A DNA stretch of 64,000 nt, taken from positions 1,302,001 to 1,366,000 of the forward strand of contig NC_065922.1 in assembly GCF_024586455.1 (NCBI RefSeq), read 5' to 3'. Position 1 is the first letter of the stretch. The number at the start of each line of letters is the position of its first letter. The notes below the pieces were generated by a model. The model worked only from the letters and a program-made list of their open reading frames with translations, did no database searches and was not told the DNA's origin. This DNA is from Bactrocera neohumeralis. Taxonomy: Eukaryota > Arthropoda > Insecta > Diptera > Tephritidae. The position numbers and the translations under genes are program-made. Shown one piece after another: positions 1 to 14,300 of this stretch.

Positions 1-1236
1 ATGACGATTTGCACTTCGTACAATATATTACATATTGATGAGCAAATACACATACATGAAGATAGGACTTTACCATAATCCCTACAGCAATTGAACTAAA
101 CACAAATTTTATAATATACATACATACATATTTAATTAATCTTGGAATTTACTAATATTTATCAGTGACACATTTTAAAGCGTAATGGAAACACATTTTC
201 AACTTCAACTTTAAGCGTACTTTATGTACATTTTTCAGACATGAAAGCAAAATTTAATGAATCAGTAACCAAAGATAATATATATGATGGATGAGTAAGT
301 GAATATTTTAGTATAAACTTTATATTTTTCTAATTGTACGTTTTGTTTACTGACATTCAAATATGATTATAGGATATTATATCAATAAATTTTTTTTATT
401 GTTTTATATTTATTAGGCTCTTTGAAGATATTTGGAGGACGGTTTACCGTTGGCGACCTCATTCACTTTTATCAATTGTCTCCATCCCATTAGTAGTTTT
501 ATACATAGTTTCCCCATTTCGTTGTACTTTGCAACATCACCAAATTGTTTACTTTAAGTCTCTTATTCAGACCGGTGATAAATATACAAATTTCTAAAGC
601 AAACGCTTTGCCAGGTGTTCCAGAGCTCTATATTTATGTGAGTTTTGAAGAATCTATTGATGTATTATTGAGAATTGATCAATATTATTGTTACATCAGT
701 TTTCCAATACTTTTCAGTATTGTTTAAAGATGTGTTTGCATATCGTAGAGTAATTATTATTCGATACATTCTTATTTATAGACCATTCACTACGCAAAAG
801 CCCCGAAAAAACTATGTAAATGATTCGGTTTTAGGGATTTTTAAATTTATTGTTTAAAATTATTTATACATCTAGGCCAATTCTATTTATTTCCTTATGA
901 TCTTGACATATTTTACTATTATTTAATTTAAACGTTAATTATTCATTATGATTCTGCAAAACTAAAATGTATATTTACTTTTTATCGGGGTGTATTAAAG
1001 ATTTCACTTCTCTAAGATGAAACGAAATGAAATAACAAAAATTTAATCAAGTAAATACGAGCTATGTTCTTAAGAAAATTTCGGCATCATTTTCTATTTC
1101 GATTCTCTTTTCAATTATTATGTCAGCTACATTATTATTTTCTACAAAACGCCTTAGCCATTTCGAGAACCTAAGAACCGAATACGAAGATTTCGGTTGA
1201 GAATTTATTTCCTATGAGCTTCGAGCAGAATACTTC
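1..1236. other. 3' flank of Ptpmeg2; no gene seen
   Basis: AT-rich sequence with no supported coding exon. On the minus strand an AATAAA reads from 1204-1209, only 28 bases past the Ptpmeg2 stop. Others lie further on, near 846-892, and any could end the Ptpmeg2 transcript. The short open frames at 545-857 have no coding character. Confidence 0.5.
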
Positions 1237-4200
1237 TTAGTCTGAATCTTCGCCACGATCATCGAACCCCGTTAAATCTACAGATTTCAGCATGCCCCTT
1301 GAAACTGCATATTCAATCAGGGCCAGATGGCAAAATACATATTGATCGGGCATTTGTATGGAGTAGGCACGCTGTGAACGAATTTTTTCCACAGTCCCAC
1401 GAATGTCAGCCGTTCCCACATCTTCCAAACGCGATATGCATATATCCAATGTTATAAAAGTGCCTGTGAAATTTAATAGTAAAGAAATTATTTAATAAAC
1501 CAGTTTAATGTAATTAATTGTTGTGATTTGTTTTCACCTGTTCGACCAATGCCCGCACTACAGTGTACAACGATAGGCGGTCCCCGCGGATGCCCAGCCC
1601 AGGTATCGCCCAATGCTTTTACCATAGATGCTTGTTTTTCTCGCACTTTCTGAAGAAAATTTAACATGGCCATCGCAGAGCTCGGCACACCATAATCGGG
1701 CCAACTTGTGAATTGCCAATGTGAAACGTTTCTAATTTCGTCAGTCTAAAATAGAAGATACCTCTTAAGTCAAACCAATTATGCGATGCATTTTGACCTG
1801 ATTTTTTGCCGGAAATATCAGTAAACGGAAGGTTTGAAAATGTTTTTAAGAAAAAATATTGTAATTAGCAACATGTAAAAAGAGTTTACCTTAAGATTTT
1901 TCAATTCTAATGATGCTACTGTATAATCTTCATTTACTTCTATACTAAGTGTTCGCACGTGGAAGTTTCCGAATTCTAAGGAACTATTCTCAGTCGGTTC
2001 CCAGTATTGGCCACATTTTACTCGACCACGCTCCATGACCCGTGTTGTCATTACAACAACCAAACAATGTTGTTCCCATATCATACGCCAAAAATCTTGT
2101 GATGTTTTCGGTAATGGACCTAAAATCAGATTTAAGAAAATGCCTATTATTATTATTGTATTATAATATTAAAATTTGCATTGACCTTAGCACCTATCAT
2201 ATATGAACAAGTAAGGAAGGGCTAAGTTCGGATGTAACCAAAGATTTTATGCTCTTGCAGCATGCAAGAATCAAAGTTCGAGAAAATCCTTCAGGAAAAT
2301 ATGGTAGTTGGGGGTAGTATTAATTCTTTTTGGAAGTAACGCATGCCACATACTAATAAATGTTCCTGGGTTTCATTAAGGTACCTCACTCATAATCACC
2401 AATCATATGGTGTAAAGTCAGACAGAAGTTCGAAAATTCTGATTTTAGTTATATACGGGTTAGGTCAAGTTTTCGACCAATTTTATCTATTTTAAGCCCA
2501 AAATACACTATTATGAGTTAAAAACGCTCTCTCAATTTCATTGAGATAACTCACATATTGGCCGATAAAGTCACCCAGAAATTCGAAAATTTGTATATTG
2601 GATGTATGGGGCTCAGGGAAATATTGAACCGATTCAATCCATTTTTAATACACAATTATATTATTATCAGCAGAGAATTCTCTAAATTTTAATTATATAG
2701 CCCATACATTGACCGATATTTTCAGTGTGATTTTACATAAAAGAGGGTGGTGCCACGCCCAATGTCCAATTTTTATCCCGGCTCCCATAAAGCCTTCTCA
2801 TATCATCTTGGATGTAAAATTTTATATCTCTGTCGTATTCAGTTATTGATTTATCGCGCTTTTAATAGTATTTAACAGTACCGTTATATGTGGAGTAGAC
2901 AGAGTTATCCTACGATTACGATTTGCTTTAGTGATCTGAGACTTTATATGTTTTCCGTTAATTGCGTTTTGTAGTCGTAGCAGTGGTCCGATTACGCCCA
3001 TCAACAAATTCCACCTAACTTTTTTGCCAAGGAACATTTCATCAAGATACCTTCACTTCACTGAAGTTACTGCTTGCATGATCATTTATACATACATACA
3101 TATATATAACCCTATATCTATCTCGCTTAGTTTTAGGTGATACATGCAACCGTTAGATGAACAAAACTATTATACTCTGTGGCAACATGTTACAAGAGTA
3201 TAAAAATGATTTTATGTCTCGTAAGAACACAGGCTTTTAGTAATTTTATCTATTAAATCAATCGTCATTAAAATATTGTATTTATTATTGACAACAACAA
3301 ACTCCGTAATCTAAACCAACGGAGTACCTTGCCCTGTCATTTACCTTGTGTGGAAATATAGGCATTCTTTTGTTTGTATCCGTCCACAAAATTGGCGTTT
3401 ATATAGTCCTCACCATCCTCCCTAGACAACACCACCCTACTATGATCATAGCAAAGAACATCCGTGTAGCGATTTTTTGTCAAGTTATTCCGCATTCTGC
3501 AAAATAAAATATTGTGCATTTTTTTATTATTAATTCATTTTGTATAATATTTGTAGCACAGATCCACAAACCTTGCATAAACAAATGTGCCCTCAGGCGC
3601 CCGATTACGTATTTCGGCATATTCTTTCACCAGACCTTTTCGTCCTTGCTCTTTTACCATTTGAACAATTTGTTCAATTGTTTTTGGATCTCCCTCTTGC
3701 CCAGCCAGGCTGTCGTCATCACTAAACCCCGACGACGCACTACTTGGCGGATTTTCCGACCACAATTCACTTAAGGCGGATGAGCCGTTAGAACTGGCGT
3801 TGCTGGTAACTGCCGATGGAACAGCTACACCATTCACCAAAACCACGGAGCCTTGAACTCCACTGGCCTCTAATCCGTTCAGCACTGGTACACCTACTGA
3901 TGTTTCCACTGAAGCCGTCGTCGTCGCCGCAACCACCCCCGACTCGGTGTCAATTTGGTTGCACACAGATAATAATGCCGTACTATTACTGTTACCTTGA
4001 TTTAAAGCGGTTGCCGATGTAGCTATGACAGCGCGCAGACTGCTTATTGTGATATTTTCGTTGGGCTCCTCGCCGCCCAGTAAACGTCGACTGTAGTCTT
4101 CGTTCGTTAATGCGGCTGTCGTCGTATTTATGTTGCTGTTAACGTTGCTGTCTATATCCCCAACAATGGTAACTGAACTATTCACAACGTTGCTATTAGT

Positions 4201-7200
4201 TGTAGCGTTGATTGTGTTGCTTCGATTTAAAGCCACTTGCTCAATATTGGCGAGCAGTTCGTCTTCACGATTCGTCATCGATTTGCGGCACTGTAGCAAC
4301 CATGTGGCGTGATCGATTTCCAATCCTCCGCCAAGATGCAGGGGCAATGCTTTCAGAGGCACGTGAAGGCCCAACGTTGGCACAGATACAGTAAAGACGC
4401 GTTCACGCAATTTCTCCCGTACAAATAATCGCAGAATTTTGAACGGTGCTTTAAACCACAGCGGTGCCGTCACAATTAAGACTTTTTTTAAACGAGCTGG
4501 ATAGCCACCCTGCAAAAACAAAATAAATAAATAAATAAAGTAAATACTATATGTCGAAATGGATATAATCAGAGGCAATTTACAATGAATTAATCATTAA
4601 GCCCTGTTGTGATTACAGATATACATATATATGTACATATTGGGGATATTATATATGGTAAATTTGTAGTCCAGATTCAGTCTGTGCCACCTTTATAATG
4701 AATGGCAAAAAATCAAATCGAATTATATAAGAATTACATATGTATGTAAATGTATATAATGATTTACATACATATCAACGTATTTTAAGAAAATACCTGC
4801 ACCTGATTGTTTTCGAAACAAGTGCGACAAAAATGTACACCATCAGATTAAGTAGTAAAATGGTGTACGTAACTGCATTTCGTACGTGTTTAGGTGCAAA
4901 AAATTAATTGTAAACGTGAATGTATGTATGCATGTGCGACCTTGTGGCAATACAATTAGAGATTTTCCAATTAACAAAAATGTTAATGTGGTCAAGTTAG
5001 TATTTATGTATGTATATATGAGAAACTCTGAATTTGCTTTTCATGAAAAAGGTTCGTGACATATCGGCAGATCTGTTGCAACAAGGTTTCCATATTGCAA
5101 ATGCAATGTTGATTAGTAATTCTGCGAAAGTAAAAATTATCAATAAGAAATTCTGTTAATAACTTTCTTCTATCTTCTTAGAATTAAGGCCAGCCACATT
5201 GTATACTATAGTCTCGCACGGCGTATACTAAACGCAACAAGCTACATACATACATTTTGTTTGTTCTCTTCACGAATACATATCCATACATACATACATA
5301 CATTCGTAGCTGGGTCGTAATAAAAACCACTTGTTCCGAAAACAACAATTGATTTAGTTTTCCTTCACCGCCCACATAAGTATGTTTGTATGTTAATACA
5401 TACGCAGCCATTCTTCAGCAATATTTGAAATAATCAAAAGCGAATTATTTGACTTGAAGAGTAATAAAAACAAACGATTCGAAATAAGAATAACTAAATT
5501 ATGACTTGAAAAGGTAAAGAGTTGAGACGGTCAAGCACATGTGCCTATAAATTATATATAATATACATACATATGTATGTATGTATGTACATACATATAC
5601 TGCGGCACATTGATGGCTTTGTGATTCAAGCTTTCTTGTACTCTACAAATACCATCTAATTAGAATCTGGGTATTCGAACTCACGATAAACTTCGTCAAT
5701 CAGTGACATAATTGCATATTCATAAAAAATTTTTACTAAATTATTAAAAAAAAGGTAATTAATATTTAACATCCTACAAAAATTGATTCCGCAAGAATAT
5801 ACCAATTACGAAAATATTGATCAGTATTTATATATGTATGTATGTACATATTCATACATACACTGGCAGACAATAGTCTACATACACCCACAGTTTTCGA
5901 GGTTCTAAGTGTACAAAAACATTTTAGAAAAATGTGCAGATACAGTTTAGTTTATTCTAATCATAATAAGCTAAAAAATCATTATTTAGCATAAAACAAC
6001 AAACGATCATAACGAAAAACTCAAAAATTGCGTTAAAAGTGTTTCTTTCTTTCCTTTTATCGTGTTTATTATTTGGTTATTATTGGAAGTGTTATTGTAG
6101 TTGTAGTTGTAGTTTGCACACACAAATAGTTACAAAGACACTCTGAAGAAAAATATCCGTTGGCATAAAAAATTTGGTTATAAAATATAAAAAAAAAATT
6201 ATACGGCGAAACTTCAAAAATTTTAAAGACAGTCAACCGACGGTATAGACCATTGAAAAAAAAACTTAAGAAAAACTGAAGAAAGCTCCTCAGTGAAATG
6301 CTCAGTGGTCATTCGAGGAAGCTATCTTGTAGAAACGTCAACTTGAAACTCCAAGAAATATTCGAAAGTTAATCATCCAAAATTAGCCAAACAAATATAA
6401 AATAGGTCACAAACAAAACAGTATCCATCTATTACTAATACAAATAATTTTAAACGTTACACAGTCATCATTTTTGTAGCAATGGAAGAAAAACAGTTCG
6501 AACAGGCTGAGCTGGCACCGAAGAATTCAGTACCGACCTTAAAGCGAAACGGCAGCAGCTTGATGCTTTGAAGAGCTGTTGAGGCCTCTGGAGTTGGGAT
6601 TTTAGTCTTTATTGAGGGTAATATGGAATAAATTGATATCCTTAGTGGGTAATTTGAATCTCGTTTCGAGTTAAATATTCCAAAAATATAACGATTTAAA
6701 GTATAGGATGCAAATTATTAAGCATTGGCACCTTTATTATGATCCTCGACAATTAAACATACCACCTCAAAGCCTAATTTTGAAAATTTTGAGTATGCCC
6801 AGGAAATTTTGAAGGAAAGCATTAAAAAAAAACAGTTTTTTGCGCTGTTATACTCAAAAAACGCATATAGAGAGCTTGGAAGAGCATTATATGTGCAGAT
6901 TTGTCAAATTTAGTAGAATCAAAGACAATGCGGCTTTAAGTGGTTATAGATGCCACTGGAGGCACAATTAAATCACAAAATGTAATAATATCTATAATTA
7001 GGTAAAGTTTTCACGCTAAATTATGTTTAGGGGTTTCATAGTCCCATAAAGTTATAAGTTATAACGATCCGAAAACATAGCGTTCAGATTATATTTGCGT
7101 AAACTTATTTTAACGCAATTTTTTAGTTTTTCGTCCATAACTTTGTTATTTCATTTCAATTACTGAATTTTTTAACTTATTGTGATTAGAATAAAAGTGT

Positions 7201-10200
7201 ATCAACACATTTTTTTTTTAACTTGTATTTTCTGAACTACGAAAACAGGGGGTGTATATGTATAGACTCTTGTCCGCCACTGTACATACATATGTCGAGC
7301 ATGGCCGTTTTGTTTGTTTTGTTAACTCTATTCCCGCTTATTGCACATCAGAAACCTTTTCAATGGTCGAATTAATACGTATGTATATATATAGCTTTCC
7401 CACAACAACTGTTTATATCGACTTTGACAAACTACCAACAATCACTGGACGCGTTACATTTTATCATTATTGAAATGTATATATTTCCACTCAGTTCTGT
7501 TTAAAATTTAATTGTAATTTTTTTCCATCTACGAGTTATATTTAAGAATTTTTCATGCGAATACACTTTTCTCGATGGCAAATACAGAGAAGGGGTTAAA
7601 TTTGTAGTAGGCTATCACCAAAATTATTCCACTTTGCACAATTTAATTTTCACGATTCTATAAACACAAATACATACATATGTATGTAGGTATATACATA
7701 TGAATTCTTCATAAGAATTGTTTTGTTGAATTGTTATAAACATTTAATTCGTAGAAATTCGCACCTAATTGCAATAGCTAAATAGAAAAAACTTGAGGAG
7801 AAACAGTTGCCCAAGAAAAAGTATGCTCGTCTGTTTCGAAATTTCGCTATATTCGCCTTTACTTTAGTTCAGTCTGATTTTTTCAGCCCATCCTCTTGTA
7901 TTGGACAACGGCAACCCCAAAAATTGGCATATTCCTCTCAATATCGACAACACAATGCGCCAGCGCCTAAAAGAGACTCGTCCATTCGTACAATTTGCTT
8001 ACGATATTTGAGGGTTAGAGCGTTGTTGCAGTTCGGGGGTTGATAGGTCATTTAGCTTTCCTCTTTTCGCATTCTCGAACTCTTCTCGCTACAGATACAG
8101 TTGCCTCCGTTGCAACGATTGAAATATTGCCTTGTCGCAAAGCCATACGACAAATTGGTCTACTCAGTTTTCGCTTTTTCATGCGAAATGAAAGTGAGCA
8201 AAAATATGCATTCGGTCAGTTGATTACCAGGATAACTCACTTCAACATTTACTTATGTCCGCTTTTGACATAGCGAAAACAAAATAATTGTGGGAACAGA
8301 GCGAAAGCATATTATGACGAAAAAAGCTATGTACCTTTCAATGTAACTACATGTACTATTATATTCAGTATACTTATATAAACTGATGTCTGTGTGTACA
8401 AGTATGTGTACGCATTGTCATTGTATTTTAATAGAGAATCTTAAGCAAATATGGAGTTCCTTACTTCCGGTTTCTTATTTAAGCTTTTAACTTGCTTATG
8501 AAAATACCTTTTTTCCGTGCTTGGCTAACTGTTGTTACCATTCTTGTGGGTATGCACATATGTGTCTGGAACTGACTGCTGTATGACCACATTTGTTTAT
8601 ATGTACCAACAACAAAAAGCGTCATATCCGCCTATTTACTACTTTGTTTATTACCGAATGCTGAAAGTCTTATTAGAAGACTTACCAACCAATACAGGGA
8701 ATTGAATCGTATGAAATTGGGATGATTCTTACTACGTATGTAGCTAATGTTTTCACGTAACCCAATAACTTTTTAGCTCCTCAGTATTTATTTTTGCTAA
8801 CTTGGGTGATTCAGAATTGTTTATATGTTTCAATGCGTTTACTGCCGAACTGGCTTTAGTTTTCGCCAAAAATATAACTTTTATACCACAAAAATTTCAA
8901 TTTTGAACTCTAATTTAACTACACCAAGGAAAGCACAGGCAATTTTAAAACCGATAACTTGGGATTTAAGATGAAAGTTAAAAATCCAATTGCACAAACG
9001 ACATTTTCTACGCCTTAACAAATGACAACACGAAAGAAATTTTCTACACGTAAATACATACATAAATACATACAGGTATGTAGGAACATGTGTATATTAT
9101 TTCTTATTTTTTTCAATATTTTAAATAATTTTTTTTTACTTTTTCATTGACAGCTGCTTTCTCAGTGCAGCTCGACTGAGTTTCGTGAAATTATGTAAAA
9201 TATAATTTTAAAACAAGTGTGTACTTTCACCAAAACACACCAGAAAATTTAGTTATTTATTTATTTCTATGTAAAGAGTTGCTTTGCACTCGTGTAATAT
9301 GTTATTATTAAGCCAAGCTAAGCGAACGACTAGAACAAGTACACTAAATAGCGAATTACTTAATAAAATAAGAGATAGCCCGAAAGTATCAAGTATGCGT
9401 GTACGTACATATATACGTATAATATAACTATAACTTTGGCGGTAGAAGCAACAAATGAAAAGTGAGTTTAATATGACGCACGCGCACACGTAATCTCGCA
9501 TTGACGTTGTTGTTATTATCATTGAAATCTCCCTCCACACACGAATGTTTTTATTTGTATTAGGTATTTAAATATATATACTTATATGTATACATACATG
9601 GGTATTTATGTATGCATATACTATATAATATATAAATTTATACACGCGAGGGCAGTCGCAGAAGTATTAGAATCGACTTATAATGACTACTTAATTTATT
9701 TACATTATAACTTTAATTCCAATTTTCCAAAGGCAGCTTACCTTACTTGACTTAACTAAGCAAAAGCGATGAGCGGTGCGGTGACACGATATTTTTCAGA
9801 AAAATTACAATTTCTTAGTTTTCCAGCCAACTTTATTTCTCAACGCGCTGCCAAAATCGCGCAGGGTTCCCCCGCCCTTATTTAAATATGCGCCATAGAA
9901 AACCTATAGGCATGATGAATTTTTGACCGTAACTTACAGCTGCCGCTTTTATTTAGGGACGGCAGCAGGCAAGTTTATGTTCAATTAAATTTTTATAATA
10001 GCAAATTTTTCACAACTTCGTTTCCGCTGACAAAATACATACATATATGTACATACATACATGAGAAAAATGAAAACAAAAAGAAAAAATACTGCATTAT
10101 ATACTTATTATACGTATGAAATCTACGTTCTTTTTGTTATATTTTGTAGTCAAAAGTAGACTGTATCATTCATGTATGTAAGTGCACTTGTATTATTTAT

Positions 10201-11337
10201 TATTTTCTCTGTCAGGTCGGATACTTTTGATACTGCCCTCGTATACTTGTAAATATGTATGTAATTACTCTCCCACCACTTAGAACTTTACCATTTAAAC
10301 AGTCAACCAGAAATGAATTTAGAAACAACATATAGTATATATATGTATTTTGCATATCATTATAATTGTGATGTTAATGGTTACCTGATCATAAATATCT
10401 ACATACATACATACTTATGTAAATATTTGCGATCACCAAAAAAAGCTTGAGAGAGTTTACCTTTACACGTTTATGGCGACTATACTATATCGATATCTAT
10501 ACCTATGTATAATAAGAGTGTAACCGGCTGTTTGGTGAGCACATCTTCGCTCACCACTCGCCAATAGCTTCCGATCTCTTGACAATCGTCAGAAATGGCC
10601 CCTTCGGTATGTTATAACAAAGTGTGCGAACAACATTTAATGGAATTGTCATAACTAAATATTTATGTGCACATGCATTTACAATATCTATTGGCCATAA
10701 GCGCAATTTCATACTTTATTTGTGTCAAAGCCTTATAGCTATTAGAGGTGTAAATAATGAGACGGTAATGTCTCTTCTTAAAAACGGAAACAAAAATTCG
10801 CGCGTATTGGAATTTCTTAAATCGGTAAGACTGCGTACAAATGCGGCGTCTCGAAGTAAGTAGGAAATGAAGCAACTACGATAAAGAAACGCGCCGAGTT
10901 GTTTTTGCTAAAAGAACACGCTTCAATATCGTTCTGAGTATTCAAGTTAAAAAACAATACCTTAATACGAAATATGTTGCAGAGAATAAAACAGTTTAGT
11001 TTACTTAACTGTTCATGGTACAGTATCTGTCAGAAGAATGAAACTTGGAAAGTATTCGCTGATACTCTCAAGGATGTTGGTACAGTGGAAATAGATAAAT
11101 GAAACTCGATAATAATCAATTGCATAGAAATAAAATTAAGTATCACCGAAAGATATATTGAAATATACTTAAATATCTGAAAGTTACCGTAATCAACAAC
11201 AAAACTTGTCTGTCTTGAATGTAAGCAACAATGGTTTTTGTTTCTGTCCCAGCTATTAGAATGACTATGAGTGAAAAAGAGAACTGATCTCACAAAGAGG
11301 CAGTAACGAGCAGTACAAAAAGTATGAAAACTAGCAC

Positions 11338-11384
<47 letters not shown>

Positions 11385-14300
11385 AGGCAGAGTTCGGAAA
11401 CCAATCCAAATTATCAATTGGAAACTAATCAATGGAAATTTAAAAAAAAATTGTTTAACTAATGCATACAAACACATTAACCTATGAATTAATTATTACA
11501 TTCAATTGATCAAGGTTTGCACGTATAGTGTGCATGCATCCGTGGAAAAAAAATTGGGAAAAAAACTTCCTTTAATAATAATAAACACACATAAACTCGT
11601 TTTTCTACGTCTGAACTTTTGATATTTTTCGAGTACTATAGAGTATTCTAATAACATTTAATATTTGTTCCATCACGAATATCCACCAAAACTCCCGATA
11701 TGAATAAAATCAGAGAAGAGACCAGAAGCTCGTTATTCACACCCTTTAATTGCGTTATACAGTAAATTTAGTTTATTATTATTAAAAAATATAAAAGGGA
11801 CAGCAAAAAATTACTTAAAAAAATATATAATAATTTTTTTACAAATACTTACTGGACGCAAAGAAAATAACAAAATGATGGATGGCCCTTCTTTTCAATT
11901 CTTTACTTATACTTTCAGGGAAAATTTTTCCTCACACTAATTGTTTCTCATGCTGATAGAAATCCATTATTTTCTCCAAAGCTTAAAACTTCTTACTCAT
12001 TACGAAATTTTTATATTTCACAAATTATTCGCCAGAACTAAAGAAACTATGGTACAAATTAGGACCAACTGATATTACTATTTGATCATGCCTGCCTTCT
12101 AAATAACAATGTAAGTAATGTAAAAATTAGAATGTACATCGCCGAATCCGTCATCACAAATATTCCCAACGAATTCTAAGAAGTGGCAGGGCGCTATTGA
12201 AGTTATGTGATCCCTATCGACATAAATGGATCCAAGGGACTCGAGCCTGCATCGCAAAACCAGCAATTTGCACAAGAAGCCATACTCATATCGGGTAGGA
12301 GTTTCTTGAGCTTGCAGCGGTTGATCATATCTTTAAGCCTTGCTTGGTTGTAAACTCCCAAAAGCAGCCTAAGATGGTGCATACCTATTGCTTGCTGCCA
12401 GAATCGCCTTAGAAGCCGACTCGTTGCCGGTTATCCCTCTTTGTAACATCGTCTCTTAGAAGATAGGCCAGTGGTGTTTCCTCCCCTTATGCCTTCAGTT
12501 GTTGAGACGAAATTATCCGCCCTTTACCATACCCCTATACCATCATGAGCATCAGGGTACGCTTAGCAGTCTACCTGATCACTAGATGAAGCGGTGTGAG
12601 CTTCAGCATGCCCCAGACGCGCAGACGCAAGTAAGTTTTGTTGCATCGACAGTTGAAAATCTACCGAAGTCTGCGATGCCTTCGATGCACAAACCACCGC
12701 TCCATATTTGCCAATCTTACACATCGATAAAAATTTTACAGAAGAGTAACAACGTTTCATTTAAAAACGTTATATTAAGAACTACAAACATATGTACATA
12801 TATCTAAGACAAATAGTAGATATCTTGAAAAATTTTCATATTTACAGGACAAACAAGAGTGTTTCCCAAAAACTTACCTTAAGCAATGTTAAAATTTTTT
12901 GTGACAAATCATAGTCGAAGTTTGAATACTTCGAGCCACTCATATCATATATGAAGATTAGACCCGCCCTCTGAGTTTCTGTGTCTTGCAGTGCGCAATC
13001 GAGTTGATATACGATACCCTGCAATGTTATTGTATGCGTAACACTAAGAGGACTGTGTTTGTTTGCTGTGAAAAGTGCAATCGCTGCTCCGTTAGCATCA
13101 CGTGAAGGCTGAAGGAAGAAAATTTGCGTTTTTGTGAAATTAATTTATTTAAAAAAATTATGAGTAATCACTAACCAATATCGTGAATTTTCCAGTTTTT
13201 AACTCTGAATACAGCGGTTCTAAATCTGGATTTATGTTGTACAAGCCTTCTCGTAGCCGAATTTGTTCATGTTGTTCATAAAGTGATACAGCTCTATGTA
13301 CATCAAATTTTCGTGCGTAGAGAAATTTTATCGCCGTTGTACATGATATATTTCGTCTAACACTTGATGAGGATCCATTACAATGTTCAATAAATTGTTT
13401 GACAGCCTAAAAAATTAAAAATAAATTGTTTTATAGTCAAATCAAAGAACCGGTCATACATGTCAAAAAAGTATATTTACAATTTAAAAATTTGAAAGAA
13501 ATTAAAAAGAGTAATCAATGCTATACTATTCATTTGAGATCATGAATATATTATTAAATTATATTATGAATATAATTTTAGATTTCTATATTAAATCATT
13601 TAAACGAACAACTTCTCGATTGACAAATTTAAAAAAAACTCTGGGGACTGACCCAGTCACTCTAAAATGCCATACATCTTAAGAGGATGCTCTCTTCTAA
13701 ACGGCCGCCATCTGAACAGCAGAGACTCAATGCTAAGTTCTAATACGCTATTGTGCTCAGTAGTTAATGTATTTTAATTTTTAATTTTTTCATAACTGTA
13801 ATCTCTGTACTACTGTTACAACAAGATATGTATATACTGTTACAACAAGAAAAAAAGATAATGTAATACGATTTGGTAACACAAAAACATTACCACGTTA
13901 CAAACAGCATATAGTATGTATATACATATATACATTTGAAGTGGTATTTAAATTTGTAGGCTCTCGGTGGGTAGCAGGAGAAGCAAAATCGGCGTGCCTA
14001 CACACAGTGAATTCTGTCAAGATAAACAGCAACCAATTCCAATGAACTGATATGATATAAGCTGTTTGTTGCTGACCAGGCCTCGGTGACGTATCGAAAT
14101 AAAAATACCGTCATTACTTTATTGCCGGCGCTAATCAGAATAGTTTCCTCTTGAGTCATTCTGTTGGCCTCTGCATATATATATGTATATGTACGTATAT
14201 ATCACTTTTATTGATGATAGCCTAACGCATATATATGTATATAATATGAATGTAAGTATGAGAAGCGTGGCTCGAGCAATTGCAATAATTTACTCTCCGT

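Larger units (their letters stand above)
4510..12877. other. 8.4-kb intron of Ptpmeg2 (between exons 3 and 4)
   Basis: Donor GTAAGT just below 12878 and acceptor TTTTTGCAG just above 4509 on the minus strand. It separates two parts of the CRAL-TRIO domain. Contents: TATG/TACA microsatellites (5570-5600, 7670-7690, 10030-10070), a decayed Tc1 element (5861-7282), a 43-base poly(A) run (11339-11381) and a relatively GC-rich unclassified patch (about 12160-12720). No conserved nested gene was found in the rest. Confidence 0.75.

Noticed and set aside
3514..4394. Plus-strand open frames opposite Ptpmeg2
   Set aside because: They are antisense shadows of the long Ptpmeg2 exon 3572-4509, whose minus-strand frame is conserved protein.
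11030..11404. 124-codon minus-strand frame with a long Phe run
   Set aside because: The Phe run is simply the antisense of the 43-base poly(A), and there is no coding signal beyond it.
12563..12807. Overlapping frames on both strands at the GC-richer patch
   Set aside because: Neither has a recognisable motif or splice context; kept only as an unclassified remnant.
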